Shown one piece after another: positions 8,230 through 16,114 of a DNA stretch of 64,000 nt. The stretch is from NCBI GenBank assembly GCA_947073545.1, contig CAMTMP010000013.1, positions 25,125-89,124 of the forward strand, in the 5' to 3' direction. A program made the translations under genes and the position numbers. This DNA is from an uncultured bacterium. Its GTDB lineage: Bacteria > Bacillota > Clostridia > Lachnospirales > Lachnospiraceae. The notes under the pieces were generated by a model, which was not told the DNA's origin, made no database searches, and saw only the letters and a list, made by a program, of their open reading frames with translations. Every line of letters starts with the position of its first letter. Positions within the stretch are counted from its first letter, which is position 1.

Positions 8230-8666
8230 AACGGATGTTGAGCATAACGCTGATTCTGGCGTGTATGATGCTGTTTACAGCCTGTGGGGAACAGACGGGA
8301 CTTCAGGATGGTTATTATACCGCGCAGGCTTCCGAGTTCAGCCATGGCTGGAAAGAATATATCACGATTATGGTCAAGGGCGGGAGTATAGTTTCGGTGG
8401 AATACAATGCGGAGAACGCCAGCGGCTTTATCAAAAGCTGGGACAATACATATATGCAGAACATGCTGCACAGCAATGGTACTTATCCTAACGAGTATAC
8501 CCGCTATTATGCCGGGCAGCTCCTGGAGGGGCAGGGGGAAACGCAGATTGACGCCCTGTCCGGAGCAACTTCTTCACACGGATCGTTCCAGAAGCTGCAG
8601 GCCGCTGTCATAGAGCAGGCGATGCAGGGAGATTCCAGTATTGCTATTGTGGATACGGTCCATTAA
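8226..8666 (+). CDS. FMN-binding domain lipoprotein
   Basis: This 146-residue protein has a lipoprotein signal (LFTAC, lipid-modified Cys20) and an FMN-binding domain. The flavinylation motif DALSGATSSHGSF is clear, with Thr115 as the likely residue to which ApbE would attach FMN. In Firmicutes such extracytoplasmic flavoproteins act in electron transfer at the cell surface (PplA type). The start ATG overlaps the stop codon of the chemoreceptor (ATGA), and a strong terminator follows at 8726. This two-gene unit suggests that the lipoprotein either presents a redox ligand to the receptor or is co-produced with it; that link is inferred. Confidence 0.88.
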   Translation: MKRMLSITLILACMMLFTACGEQTGLQDGYYTAQASEFSHGWKEYITIMVKGGSIVSVEYNAENASGFIKSWDNTYMQNMLHSNGTYPNEYTRYYAGQLLEGQGETQIDALSGATSSHGSFQKLQAAVIEQAMQGDSSIAIVDTVH

Positions 8667-8725
8667 GCGGCATATGCTGCATGTCAGGGAGCAGGAGAGC
8701 GATCCGATCATAGAAAGCGTAAATG

Positions 8726-8772
8726 AAAAGAGTACAGGCCGGAATTTGGCAATTCCGCCTATACTCTTTTTT
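8726..8772. terminator. Bidirectional intrinsic terminator
   Basis: AAAAGAGTA and TACTCTTTTTT bracket an inner stem of GGAATT and AATTCC. It sits between the plus-strand lipoprotein gene and the minus-strand FlxA-like gene, with an A tract on one side and a T tract on the other, so it serves both. Confidence 0.85.
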
Positions 8773-8799
8773 GATAATCGTAATATGACAAATAGAAAA

Positions 8800-9777
8800 C
8801 TAAGCGATGGAAACCTGAAATCCCTGTTGCGCCGCCTCTTCTTCCTGTTGTGCCGAACCAAGGCCGCTGACTTGGAAAGTTCTTCCGGTATTCGCCTGTG
8901 CGCCGGTTTTTGCGGCTGGGTCTGTCTCCGATGCCGTCTGTATGCCGCTTTCCGCCGTACCCAGCAGAGAAAATTGAAAGGCCGTTTCCCGCTTACTCCG
9001 TTTTTGCATATCCGCAAGCTCTGCCTCTTTTCTGTCCGTGTCTGTGCCACGATAGGCATCCAGCTTGATTTCTCCTTTTAAAACGGCAATGCCGTCCTCG
9101 GTTTTGGCTACAAGTGTTCCCATACGGTCTGCAATCTGTGTGGAATTGTCAGCCGACACCATAGCCTGCATTTCGGAAGTGGTCGGTCTGAACGCCTCAG
9201 CCGGATCCGCCTCCTCTTTAGACGTGTCAGCTTCCTCTGCGGCAGCGGCCGTTTCTTTGGTTTCGTCAACCGGTCTGCTTTCGGCAGCCGCCGTATCGTT
9301 TCCGGCAGAGTTCATGACTTCTTTCAAAATCACGGTGCCGTCGCTGCTCTGGCTGATGACCGTGCCCGGCTGCAAAGGCTGCGCCTGTTTCTCGTTAGCT
9401 GACGGGGTTTCTTTTTTTGCATTGTCATCTGCGGAAGGCTTTGCAGCCGGGCTTACGTCTTCGGTGTCTTCCGCTTTGACAGGACCCTGCTCTTTGCGAA
9501 GTTCTGCGAGCATGGCTTCTCTTTTCTGTGCGCGGAGCAGTTCTTCCTGATGCTGTTTCAGTTCACTGTCGAGACCGGATTTTTCCTTTTGCAGTTTCTT
9601 TCGCTCATCCGCTTTCTCATTGGCAGAGAGTTCCTCTGCGGACGAGAGTTTCTGTAGCTGCTGCTGTACTTGGGTGATTTCGTTTTGAATGTTTTTGCTC
9701 TTGTGATCTTTGAAGCCGGTCGAAGGCATCTGCATGACCGGCATGTTGTTTGTTGACGCGATTTTGCCTATTCCCAT
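8800..9777 (-). CDS. FlxA-like coiled-coil protein
   Basis: The start ATG at 9777 has GGAG 8 bases upstream; the longer frame to 9813 has no site. The protein of about 325 residues begins MGIGKIASTNNMPVM. It has an FlxA-like coiled coil (about residues 20-85: KNIQNEITQVQQQLQKLS, then KKLQKEKSGLDSELKQHQEE) and then a long, low-complexity Ala/Glu/Lys/Asp region. Two short hydrophobic repeats at the C-terminus share the pattern FQ(V/F)S, and the protein ends GFQVSIA. There is no signal peptide. FlxA-like proteins are flagellum-associated and poorly understood. The neighbouring chemoreceptors fit a motility context. Confidence 0.7.
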   Translation of the reverse strand: MGIGKIASTNNMPVMQMPSTGFKDHKSKNIQNEITQVQQQLQKLSSAEELSANEKADERKKLQKEKSGLDSELKQHQEELLRAQKREAMLAELRKEQGPVKAEDTEDVSPAAKPSADDNAKKETPSANEKQAQPLQPGTVISQSSDGTVILKEVMNSAGNDTAAAESRPVDETKETAAAAEEADTSKEEADPAEAFRPTTSEMQAMVSADNSTQIADRMGTLVAKTEDGIAVLKGEIKLDAYRGTDTDRKEAELADMQKRSKRETAFQFSLLGTAESGIQTASETDPAAKTGAQANTGRTFQVSGLGSAQQEEEAAQQGFQVSIA

Positions 9778-10114
9778 AATAGCATCTCCTTCCCCACCAA
9801 GGAACCATGGCAAGAATGCATCTTTACATTTGATGCGCCTAAATCTTCTTAATGCCGTATCTTCTGCAAAGCCAGTTCTTAACGGTTCCCAAAGGATGAT
9901 GTGTTTTCTTTGTGTATTGCTATATTTATTTATATTTTACTATTATCGGCGGGCAGGATGCAAGACTTTTTTGCGATTGTGCCGGATTGACGTCCCTGCC
10001 GCAGCATGCTGGAATCAAGCCCACAACCAGTCGATAGCGAAGACGGGAGAGGAGAAAGCTACGCGGATTGTAAAAGAGACAGAAAAGCGGAAAACGAGAT
10101 ACGGGAGGTGACGG
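9778..10114. other. Intergenic region, no confident gene
   Basis: This AT-rich stretch upstream of the FlxA-like gene (read on the minus strand) should hold that gene's promoter, but no convincing -35/-10 pair was found. On the plus strand the last 80 bases have a Lys/Arg/Glu-rich coding look (AKTGEEKATRIVKETEKR) without a start or a recognisable N-terminus. It may be the remnant of a lost gene. Confidence 0.4.
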
Positions 10115-10264
10115 TTGGCATTCCTGTATGCAAATAAGGCGTTTGATACGCTTATGGTGCAGACGGCGGCGGATATTGTTTTTTTCGTGATTTTGACGGT
10201 TCTGTATCCGATTATCACGGCGGCTGCCATGTGGATCGGAAACCGGACGGCAGGAAAGAGATGA
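10115..10264 (+). CDS. Possible small membrane protein (49 residues)
   Basis: TTG at 10115 is preceded by GGGAGGTG 4 bases upstream. The 49-residue product starts MAFLYANKAFDTL and has one hydrophobic segment (about 20-40, IVFFVILTVLYPIITAAAMW) and a basic end (NRTAGKR). Small single-helix proteins of this kind occur in Firmicutes, but no family was recognised. The start codon and the spacing are both suboptimal, so this call is tentative. Confidence 0.4.
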   Translation: MAFLYANKAFDTLMVQTAADIVFFVILTVLYPIITAAAMWIGNRTAGKR

Positions 10265-10641
10265 TGTATTTATAGACTATGGAAACGGCAGCGGGGCAAT
10301 ATTGGAGCTGGCGGCTTGGCGGCATAGGAAGTGGAAACGGCTTATGCGATGATACGAAAGGGGAGCGGTATGCAGTTTGAACGAGTCGGCGGAGGCTTTG
10401 CGGCGACGGGAAAAATACAACATACAGAGCAATTAAATTCTCATAAACGTTTCGTGAAAATTTTGTGAATAATAGACTGGAATTATGGAGGAAAAATGCT
10501 ATAATAATAGATGCAATATTCAATACAGAAGAATATTAGGAATTGTCGGTTTTGTGAGAGGTCTTGGAAGACAGTTGTATATCTGACGGGAGGGGAGGGA
10601 CTTTGAGCAAATCTGGGACAGTGTATCAGGAGGGAACAGAG
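10265..10641 (+). other. Upstream region of second chemoreceptor, with promoter-like -10
   Basis: No convincing gene is seen. A 32-codon frame at 10370-10468 has a fair ribosome binding site (GGGGAG) but an unremarkable product. TATAAT at about 10500, in GCTATAATAATAG, is a good -10 box with a poor -35 (CTGGAA, 17 bases upstream). The leader to the chemoreceptor start would be about 130 bases. Confidence 0.45.
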
Positions 10642-12351
10642 ATGTATGAGAAACTGAATAAGTATCGGATTAAGGAACGTTTGGTGCGTGGATTTGTGAT
10701 TGCATCAGGCATTCCGGCAGTGGTAGCTGCAGTAGCGTTGATTGCCTTGATTATTGTGGCGATGAGATATTCGAACGCGTTGAAAGTTTACGGATTTGCT
10801 CAGGGAGACGTGGGCAAGGCGATGACTTATTTCGCTGAGACGAGATCCACGATGCGGGGTGTCATTGGTTATGATGACGAAGCTGTCATAGAGAGTCTGA
10901 AAACTTCTCACGCGGAGAGCATAGAAAATTTTACAGCCAGCTTTGAGGCGCTTGAAAAGGCTATGGTGTCCGAGGAGAATAAGAAAGTGTATGAGGATAT
11001 CAGTTCCAAGCTGCCTGCTTACTGGGCGCTTGACAATGAAATTATCGTGCAGGGCGGCGTTACGGACAGAGAGCAGTGCGAGATCGCGCAGGCGCGGGCG
11101 ATCAATGAACTGGCTCCGCTCTATGAGGCGATCAATGACGAACTGATTGAAATTATGGAGATCAAGGTAGACCGCGGAAATAGTGTTTCCGCCGTGATGA
11201 CAATCGTGTGCATAGTGCTTTCTGTAGCGATTGCCGTGATTATTATAATCGCGATCACGAGTTCTGTCCGACTGGGTAAGAATGTAGCGGAAGGAATCTC
11301 CGCACCGTTAATCCGTTTAAAAGACAGACTGGGATTGTTCGCGGAGGGAGATCTGTCCACACCGTTCCCGGAAACGCAGGCGGATGATGAGGTGGCAGAA
11401 ATCATCGGTTCGGCAAAGGATATGTCGGAGACGCTTATTTTTGTCATCTATGATCTGGAATATATTTTGGGCGAGATGTCTAATTCCAATTTTATCATTC
11501 GCTCAAAGGACAGCGAGAGGTACAAGGGAGAGTTCCGTCAGATATTCGATTCCCTGAGGCAGCTTCGGGACAATATGGTCGAAACGCTGCGTCATATCGG
11601 GATGTCTTCGGAACAGGTCTCCGCAGGTTCTTCCAATCTGGCGGATACCTCCCAGAGCCTTGCAGAAGGAGCGACGGAGCAGGCGGGCGCGGTGCAGGAG
11701 CTGCACGCGACAATCACTACGATTTCGGAGGCAGCGCGGAGAGCGGCAGATTCTGCGGAGGATGCGTACAAGCAGTCTCAGGAATATGCGGATGTGGCTG
11801 ACCGCAGCAGTGGCGACATGAAGGAAATGGTGGAGGCTATGTCACGTATCAGTGAGGCTTCCCATAAGATCGGAAATATTATATCCGAAATTGAAAATAT
11901 TGCATCCGAGACGAATATGCTTTCTTTGAACGCGTCTATCGAGGCAGCGAGAGCGGGAGAAGCGGGACGCGGTTTCTCCGTTGTGGCTGATCAGATCAGA
12001 CAGCTTGCGGAGCAGAGCAGCAAGTCGGCCGTGGACACCAGAGCACTGATTGAAGGAACCATGAGAGAGGTTGAGAACGGCAATAAGGTTGCGGAGCGTG
12101 CGGTTGCGTCACTGGCGATCGTGGTAGAAGGAATCAGGAAGGTGGCGGATTCTTCCAAGGAGCTCAGTACGATTTCCTCGAACCAGATGGCTACCATGAA
12201 AGAGGCAGAACAGGGCGTAGATCAGATTTCCGATGTCATCCAGACAAATGCGGCGGTTGCCGAGGAGTCTTCGGCTACCAGCGAGGAGCTGTCGGCGCAG
12301 GCGATCTCTTTGGACGAGCTGATTGCCAAGTTCACGCTGCCGGAGAAGTAA
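10642..12351 (+). CDS. Methyl-accepting chemotaxis protein with four-helix-bundle-type sensor
   Basis: ATG 10642 follows GGAGGG with a 7-base gap. An N-terminal helix ([20 protein letters not shown]) is followed by an extracytoplasmic region of about 150 residues, all helical and Glu-rich, typical of 4HB_MCP ligand domains. A second helix ([20 protein letters not shown]), a HAMP-like segment ([18 protein letters not shown]) and the signalling domain follow, with tip motif [20 protein letters not shown] and [17 protein letters not shown]. It should feed CheA. The ligand is unknown. It stands alone as a transcription unit, closed by the strong terminator at 12376. Confidence 0.93.
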   Translation: MYEKLNKYRIKERLVRGFVIASGIPAVVAAVALIALIIVAMRYSNALKVYGFAQGDVGKAMTYFAETRSTMRGVIGYDDEAVIESLKTSHAESIENFTASFEALEKAMVSEENKKVYEDISSKLPAYWALDNEIIVQGGVTDREQCEIAQARAINELAPLYEAINDELIEIMEIKVDRGNSVSAVMTIVCIVLSVAIAVIIIIAITSSVRLGKNVAEGISAPLIRLKDRLGLFAEGDLSTPFPETQADDEVAEIIGSAKDMSETLIFVIYDLEYILGEMSNSNFIIRSKDSERYKGEFRQIFDSLRQLRDNMVETLRHIGMSSEQVSAGSSNLADTSQSLAEGATEQAGAVQELHATITTISEAARRAADSAEDAYKQSQEYADVADRSSGDMKEMVEAMSRISEASHKIGNIISEIENIASETNMLSLNASIEAARAGEAGRGFSVVADQIRQLAEQSSKSAVDTRALIEGTMREVENGNKVAERAVASLAIVVEGIRKVADSSKELSTISSNQMATMKEAEQGVDQISDVIQTNAAVAEESSATSEELSAQAISLDELIAKFTLPEK

Positions 12352-12375
12352 GGTTTCAAAAGGGAGAGAAGGTTA

Positions 12376-12444
12376 TATACATAAAAAAGGAAGGATGGAA
12401 TACAGGGTATATCCTGCTTTTCCATCCTTCCTTTTTTATGTATA
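12376..12444. terminator. Very long bidirectional terminator (25-bp perfect stem)
   Basis: The arms at 12376-12400 and 12420-12444 are exact reverse complements over 25 bases and include AAAAAAGGAAGGATGG and its complement. The A and T tracts inside the stem allow termination both for the chemoreceptor and for the convergent kinase gene. Confidence 0.9.
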
Positions 12445-12449
12445 TGTAC

Positions 12450-13565
12450 TTATCGACTTAACCGTTCGACGATCGCCGCCATTTCATCCCATTTCTTCTC
12501 CATATCGGCTACCAGTGCAAACTGCGTTCTGGCACGGTCAAGGTTATGGTTTTCCCGATGAATCTTGAAGTAGACGTCGCCCTCCAGATGATCCGTGAGA
12601 AAGCGGATGCCGCACTCGTAGGTCATAAGTTTCGCACCCATGGGCAACAGCTTGATTTCTAAAGGCGTGAGACTGCCCGCGCATCCGGCGAGAAACCCTT
12701 CTGTGAATGTCTCGAACAGGGAAAGATCCAAGCTGATCTTAGACAAATCCGTCTCGTCCTCCGCGCCCGTATTTGCACCGGTGCGGATGGAATCTCCGAA
12801 GTCATAGAGGGAAAGGCCGGGCATCACCGTGTCAAGGTCAATGATGCACAGCGCCTTTCTCGTGTCGTTGTCAAAGAGAATGTTGTTCAGTTTCGTGTCG
12901 TTGTGTGTCACTCGCAGAGGGAGTTCCCCTTTTTCGAGAAGATCTGTGAGTGCATGGGTGTCCGCCTCCCTTGCAAGGGCGAAGTCGATCTCAGCCTGTA
13001 CCGAAGCAGCACGCCCTTGCAGATCGTCAGCCACCGCTTTTTTGAAGTTCTGAAAGCGGGAGGGCGTGTAGTGGAAGAGGGGGATCGTCTCATGCAGGGT
13101 CTCGGCGGGATAGGCGGAGAGCTGTCTTTGGAAATTACCGAAGGCAACTGCGCAGTCGTAGAAATCCCGGGCATTTTCCACCTGTTCCAAGCAAAAGGTA
13201 TTGTCGATAAAAGGGAAGACACGCCAAAAGTTATGTAAACTATCCTCAAAATAGTTATCTCCAGTTTTTGTCTTGATGACGCTTAAGGTTTCTCTGTCGG
13301 GGTCGCCGTTTTTTTCTTTGATCATCTCCTGCAGATAGGAGGTGACGCCGGTCACATTCTCCATGAGCGCCTGCGGGTTTTTGAAAATGGAGTGATTCAT
13401 TCTTTGCAGGATATATTTCTTTTCTGCTCCGGCATCATCGCAGATTACCAGAAAGGTGTCGTTGATGTGGCCGTTTCCGTGCGGGCTTACACTGCGCGGA
13501 CTGCCTGCCAGGCAGAAGGCGGCGACGGCGTTGTTGATGGTTTCGGGGGCTAGATTGTTGGACAT
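12450..13565 (-). CDS. NahK-like sugar kinase (aminoglycoside phosphotransferase fold)
   Basis: This 371-residue cytoplasmic kinase of the APH fold has catalytic loop RVTHNDTKLNNILFD and metal-binding loop CIIDLDTVMPG. The conserved YDFGDSIRTGANT and YECGIRFLTDHLEGD segments are like N-acetylhexosamine 1-kinase (NahK), which phosphorylates GlcNAc/GalNAc at C1 in the lacto-N-biose pathway. The N-terminal glycine-rich loop reads SPHGNGHINDTF. Substrate is inferred from family resemblance; other APH-fold sugar kinases are possible. A fucosidase and a GH123-type protein lie 15 kb away, which fits host-glycan use. The ribosome binding site GAGGAG stands before the ATG. Confidence 0.8.
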   Translation of the reverse strand: MSNNLAPETINNAVAAFCLAGSPRSVSPHGNGHINDTFLVICDDAGAEKKYILQRMNHSIFKNPQALMENVTGVTSYLQEMIKEKNGDPDRETLSVIKTKTGDNYFEDSLHNFWRVFPFIDNTFCLEQVENARDFYDCAVAFGNFQRQLSAYPAETLHETIPLFHYTPSRFQNFKKAVADDLQGRAASVQAEIDFALAREADTHALTDLLEKGELPLRVTHNDTKLNNILFDNDTRKALCIIDLDTVMPGLSLYDFGDSIRTGANTGAEDETDLSKISLDLSLFETFTEGFLAGCAGSLTPLEIKLLPMGAKLMTYECGIRFLTDHLEGDVYFKIHRENHNLDRARTQFALVADMEKKWDEMAAIVERLSR

Positions 13566-13788
13566 ATGGAATTCTCCTCTCTTGGTGGTATAAGTTTTCC
13601 CGATTATCTGCAGGGTCGTTTACTTCCGGCAGACTCACAGGTTATCTTCGTGTTTTTAATTTCAATTCCGTGGTGGGCCGCAGAGTAGATGGCGTGAAGC
13701 GGAATACGGCAGCGCTTCGGGCATATCGCCCTTTCCCTTCCGTTAAAGTCTGCGGTGCGGATCTGGCAGGCAAGCGGCGTTCGATTTG

Positions 13789-14409
13789 CTACTCGGTCAA
13801 ATGCAGATAACTTAAAGTTCCTTCGGGAAGTCCCGTTCCCTGTTCCAGCAGGGAGATCAGCCCCCGTATGGTGTATTCGCAGTCCTCCGGCGTGGTGGAA
13901 AGAAACGTGTTGTTCAGCTTTACGCCAAGGACAATCAGTACGATTTCCGCGAGCGCTTCCGGATATTCGAAATGGATTTCTCCGGCGATAATACCCTGTC
14001 TGATAATCTTTGACAGATTCGGCTTTAGTTCCGAGATCAGATAATTTAAGTATTTCTGGTGCAGATAAGCGGATTCCTGCATGGTGATGGTTCGGTTTTT
14101 TTCGCTGCCCTGTTTCAGAAAGGCAGCCGCGGAACTGCGGCAGGCCTGAAATAGCATGGCCATCTTTGTGAAGGGCGGAATATCCGCCTGATCTGCCAGC
14201 AGTTTAGCGGTCTGTAAAGGCGCTTCGTAATTTCTTCTGATCAGCGCGTCTAAAATTGCCTCCTTTGACGGAAAATAATAATAGATGCTGCCCTTGCCGA
14301 TGCCGGCTTTGGCGGCAATGTCGCTGACGGAGATATTCTGTATATTTTCGTCAATCATAAGCTGCTGGAGCGCGTCTAAAATCCGGTCGTATTTTTGTGT
14401 GTCTGCCAT
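13789..14409 (-). CDS. TetR/AcrR-family transcriptional regulator
   Basis: ATG 14409 is preceded by AAAGG 8 bases upstream and gives MADTQKYDRILDALQQL. The N-terminal helix-turn-helix is typical (ISVSDIAAKAGIGKGSIYYY, about 25-44). A C-terminal ligand-binding and dimerisation domain follows, for a total of about 206 residues. It is divergent from the SCP2-hydrolase-condensation cluster. Two palindromes in the shared upstream region (14523-14537 and 14566-14580) match the GACC..GGTC pattern expected of a TetR operator, so it probably represses that cluster and perhaps itself. The effector is unknown but could be an acyl compound. Confidence 0.9.
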   Translation of the reverse strand: MADTQKYDRILDALQQLMIDENIQNISVSDIAAKAGIGKGSIYYYFPSKEAILDALIRRNYEAPLQTAKLLADQADIPPFTKMAMLFQACRSSAAAFLKQGSEKNRTITMQESAYLHQKYLNYLISELKPNLSKIIRQGIIAGEIHFEYPEALAEIVLIVLGVKLNNTFLSTTPEDCEYTIRGLISLLEQGTGLPEGTLSYLHLTE

Positions 14410-14522
14410 GATGAGCGCCTTTCTGGTTGAGTATGATGTCATTCATTTTATCACAGTTTAGCGGTGTGGACAATCGCTGGGCGGGAAAAAACGTATTTAA
14501 ATCAATACATTTCACAAAGAGG

Positions 14523-14580
14523 TTGACCGTCGGTCGAAAAATATGGTATTGTTAGAAAGAAGGAATCGACCAATGGTCGA
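14523..14580 (+). promoter_or_regulatory. Promoter with two TetR-type operator palindromes
   Basis: -35 TTGACC (14523-14528), an 18-base spacer and -10 TATTGT (14547-14552) face the SCP2 gene. TTGACCGTCGGTCGA (14523-14537) covers the -35 box, and TCGACCAATGGTCGA (14566-14580) lies just after the start site. Both are palindromes with arms GACC and GGTC around three bases. This is a classical repressor arrangement for the divergent TetR gene. Confidence 0.8.
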
Positions 14581-14636
14581 AAGTGCAGAGACAAAGAAGA
14601 AGGGAGCAAAGGCTCCGGCCAGGAGGAAAGAGTAAA

Positions 14637-15017
14637 ATGACTTACGCAGATTTTTTCTATGACATTAAGGGAAGATTCATGGGCGCGGATGTGAGTGACA
14701 TTCATGAGCATCTGGCTTTTGAATTTAACATTGAGGACGAGGAGGCGGGCGGCGCCTTTTATGTGGAAGTGAAGGACGGCGCGCTCTATGTGGAGCCTTA
14801 CGAGTACTACGACAGGGACGCCAGATTTATCTGCGCGCCCGATGTACTTGTAAAGATCGCGGAGGGTGAGATGGATCCGGTGTGGGCGTTCACGACCCAG
14901 AAACTGAAGGTGGAAGGCAATATTGACAAGGCGCTGCGCTTAAAGGAGATTATAGAGGCCAAACAGCGGGAGATGAAAAAGGCGGCGAAACAGGAAAAGA
15001 AGGCGAATAAAGAATGA
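14637..15017 (+). CDS. SCP2 sterol-binding domain protein
   Basis: ATG 14637 is preceded by AGGAGG 10 bases upstream. The protein of about 126 residues has the SCP2 fold pattern: AFEFNIEDEEAGGAFYVEVK, then DARFICAPDVLVKIAEGEMD and QKLKVEGNIDKALRLKEI. It ends in a Lys-rich tail. SCP2 domains bind acyl chains or other lipids in a hydrophobic tunnel. It is the first gene after the TetR-controlled promoter and overlaps the hydrolase gene by 4 bases, so it likely carries or protects a lipid-like intermediate of the pathway encoded downstream. Confidence 0.85.
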   Translation: MTYADFFYDIKGRFMGADVSDIHEHLAFEFNIEDEEAGGAFYVEVKDGALYVEPYEYYDRDARFICAPDVLVKIAEGEMDPVWAFTTQKLKVEGNIDKALRLKEIIEAKQREMKKAAKQEKKANKE

Positions 15018-15973
15018 GTAAAAAGACGGGGATTTTAAAAAAGGCAGTGTTTGGAGCAGGACTTCTGGCGGCTGTCTGCGGCGGTGAGATTGCCTATTTT
15101 TACGGGCGAACCATGAAACGCGGCAGGGCGAAGACCGAGCGCACCATCAAGATGTCGGGCACGGACTGGAGCCGGTATATGCCGCTGATGGAGGAGCGCA
15201 AGGCGGCCATGCTGGAACGGCCGCACAACGACGTGTGGCAGACGAGCTTCGACGGTCTGAAGCTTCATGCGACTTATTTTCCGGCGCAGGCGCAGACGGG
15301 AAAACAGAAGATTGTGATTTGTTTCCACGGTTATACGAGTCAGGGTATGTCTGACTATATCGGCCTGTCGGATTACTATCAGAAAAGAGGTTTTGCCATG
15401 CTTTTACCGGATGCGAGAGCGCACGGCGAAAGCGAGGGAGAATATATCGGATTCGGATGCCTCGACAGGCAGGATGCACTTGGCTGGGTCAGATGGGCGG
15501 TTATGGAGCTTGGCGAGGAGACGGAGATTCTGTTGCATGGCACGTCTATGGGGGCGGCCACACTTCTGATGCTGAGCGGCCTGAAACTTCCGGAGCAGGT
15601 GAAGGGCATTGTCTCTGACTGCGGGTTTACTTCTCCGAAGGAAGTGTTCACCCATGTGCTGCACACCATGTATCATCTGCCTGCTTTTCCGATTATACCG
15701 GGCGCGGACCTGGTGAACAGGAAACTTGCAGGTTACGGCATGGATGAGTGCAATGCCAAAAGGGAAGTGGAGAAGGCCGAAGTGCCGATCCTGTTTATCC
15801 ACGGCGGAAACGACACCTTTGTGCCATGGCAGATGTGCGATGAGATTTACGAACACTGCGCTTCACCAAAGAGAAAGCTGATCGTCGAGGGCGCGGCCCA
15901 TGCGGAGAGCTACTACAAGGACATGGAAAGCTATGAGAAGGCGTTGACAGAGTTTATCGGTGAAGTAGAGTGA
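15014..15973 (+). CDS. Membrane-anchored alpha/beta hydrolase
   Basis: This 319-residue protein has an N-terminal hydrophobic anchor (about 8-30, AVFGAGLLAAVCGGEIAYFY) and an alpha/beta hydrolase domain. The oxyanion region is FHGYTSQG, the nucleophile is Ser178 in HGTSMGA, the acid is Asp in HGGNDTFVP, and the His is in GAAHAESYY. It belongs to the BAAT/YqiA-like serine hydrolases acting on acyl esters or thioesters. ATGA overlap with the SCP2 gene shows coupling. In context it may release or edit the product of the condensation/carrier/adenylation enzymes downstream. Confidence 0.88.
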   Translation: MSKKTGILKKAVFGAGLLAAVCGGEIAYFYGRTMKRGRAKTERTIKMSGTDWSRYMPLMEERKAAMLERPHNDVWQTSFDGLKLHATYFPAQAQTGKQKIVICFHGYTSQGMSDYIGLSDYYQKRGFAMLLPDARAHGESEGEYIGFGCLDRQDALGWVRWAVMELGEETEILLHGTSMGAATLLMLSGLKLPEQVKGIVSDCGFTSPKEVFTHVLHTMYHLPAFPIIPGADLVNRKLAGYGMDECNAKREVEKAEVPILFIHGGNDTFVPWQMCDEIYEHCASPKRKLIVEGAAHAESYYKDMESYEKALTEFIGEVE

Positions 15974-16084
15974 AAAGAACTTCTAAAGCTCAGCAGCAAG
16001 GGCTGCTGAGCTAAGAAGTTCTAGGAGTTGCTCTGCAACTCTGTTTCACTCAGGAGAATGCCTGAAAAGCGGCATTCTCCGCAC
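15970..16084 (+). repeat. Family A structured repeat (complete copy)
   Basis: The element folds on paper as an outer pair GTGAAA/TTTCAC enclosing two stems. The first is AGAACTTCT with AGAAGTTCT, capped by AGCTCAGCAGC with GCTGCTGAGCT; the second is GAGTTGC with GCAACTC. A separate 10-bp hairpin follows (GGAGAATGCC with GGCATTCTCC, then GCAC). It overlaps the hydrolase stop codon and ends 30 bases before the condensation gene. A second copy lies at 42916-43013 and a half copy at 941-962. Confidence 0.8.
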
Positions 16085-16114
16085 GAATTATGGAAGCGGA
16101 AAAAGGGAGAGAAG

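Noticed and set aside
10370..10468. 32-codon frame upstream of the second chemoreceptor
   Set aside because: It has a fair GGGGAG site, but the product is short and has no hydrophobic or conserved feature. It is more likely leader or spacer DNA.
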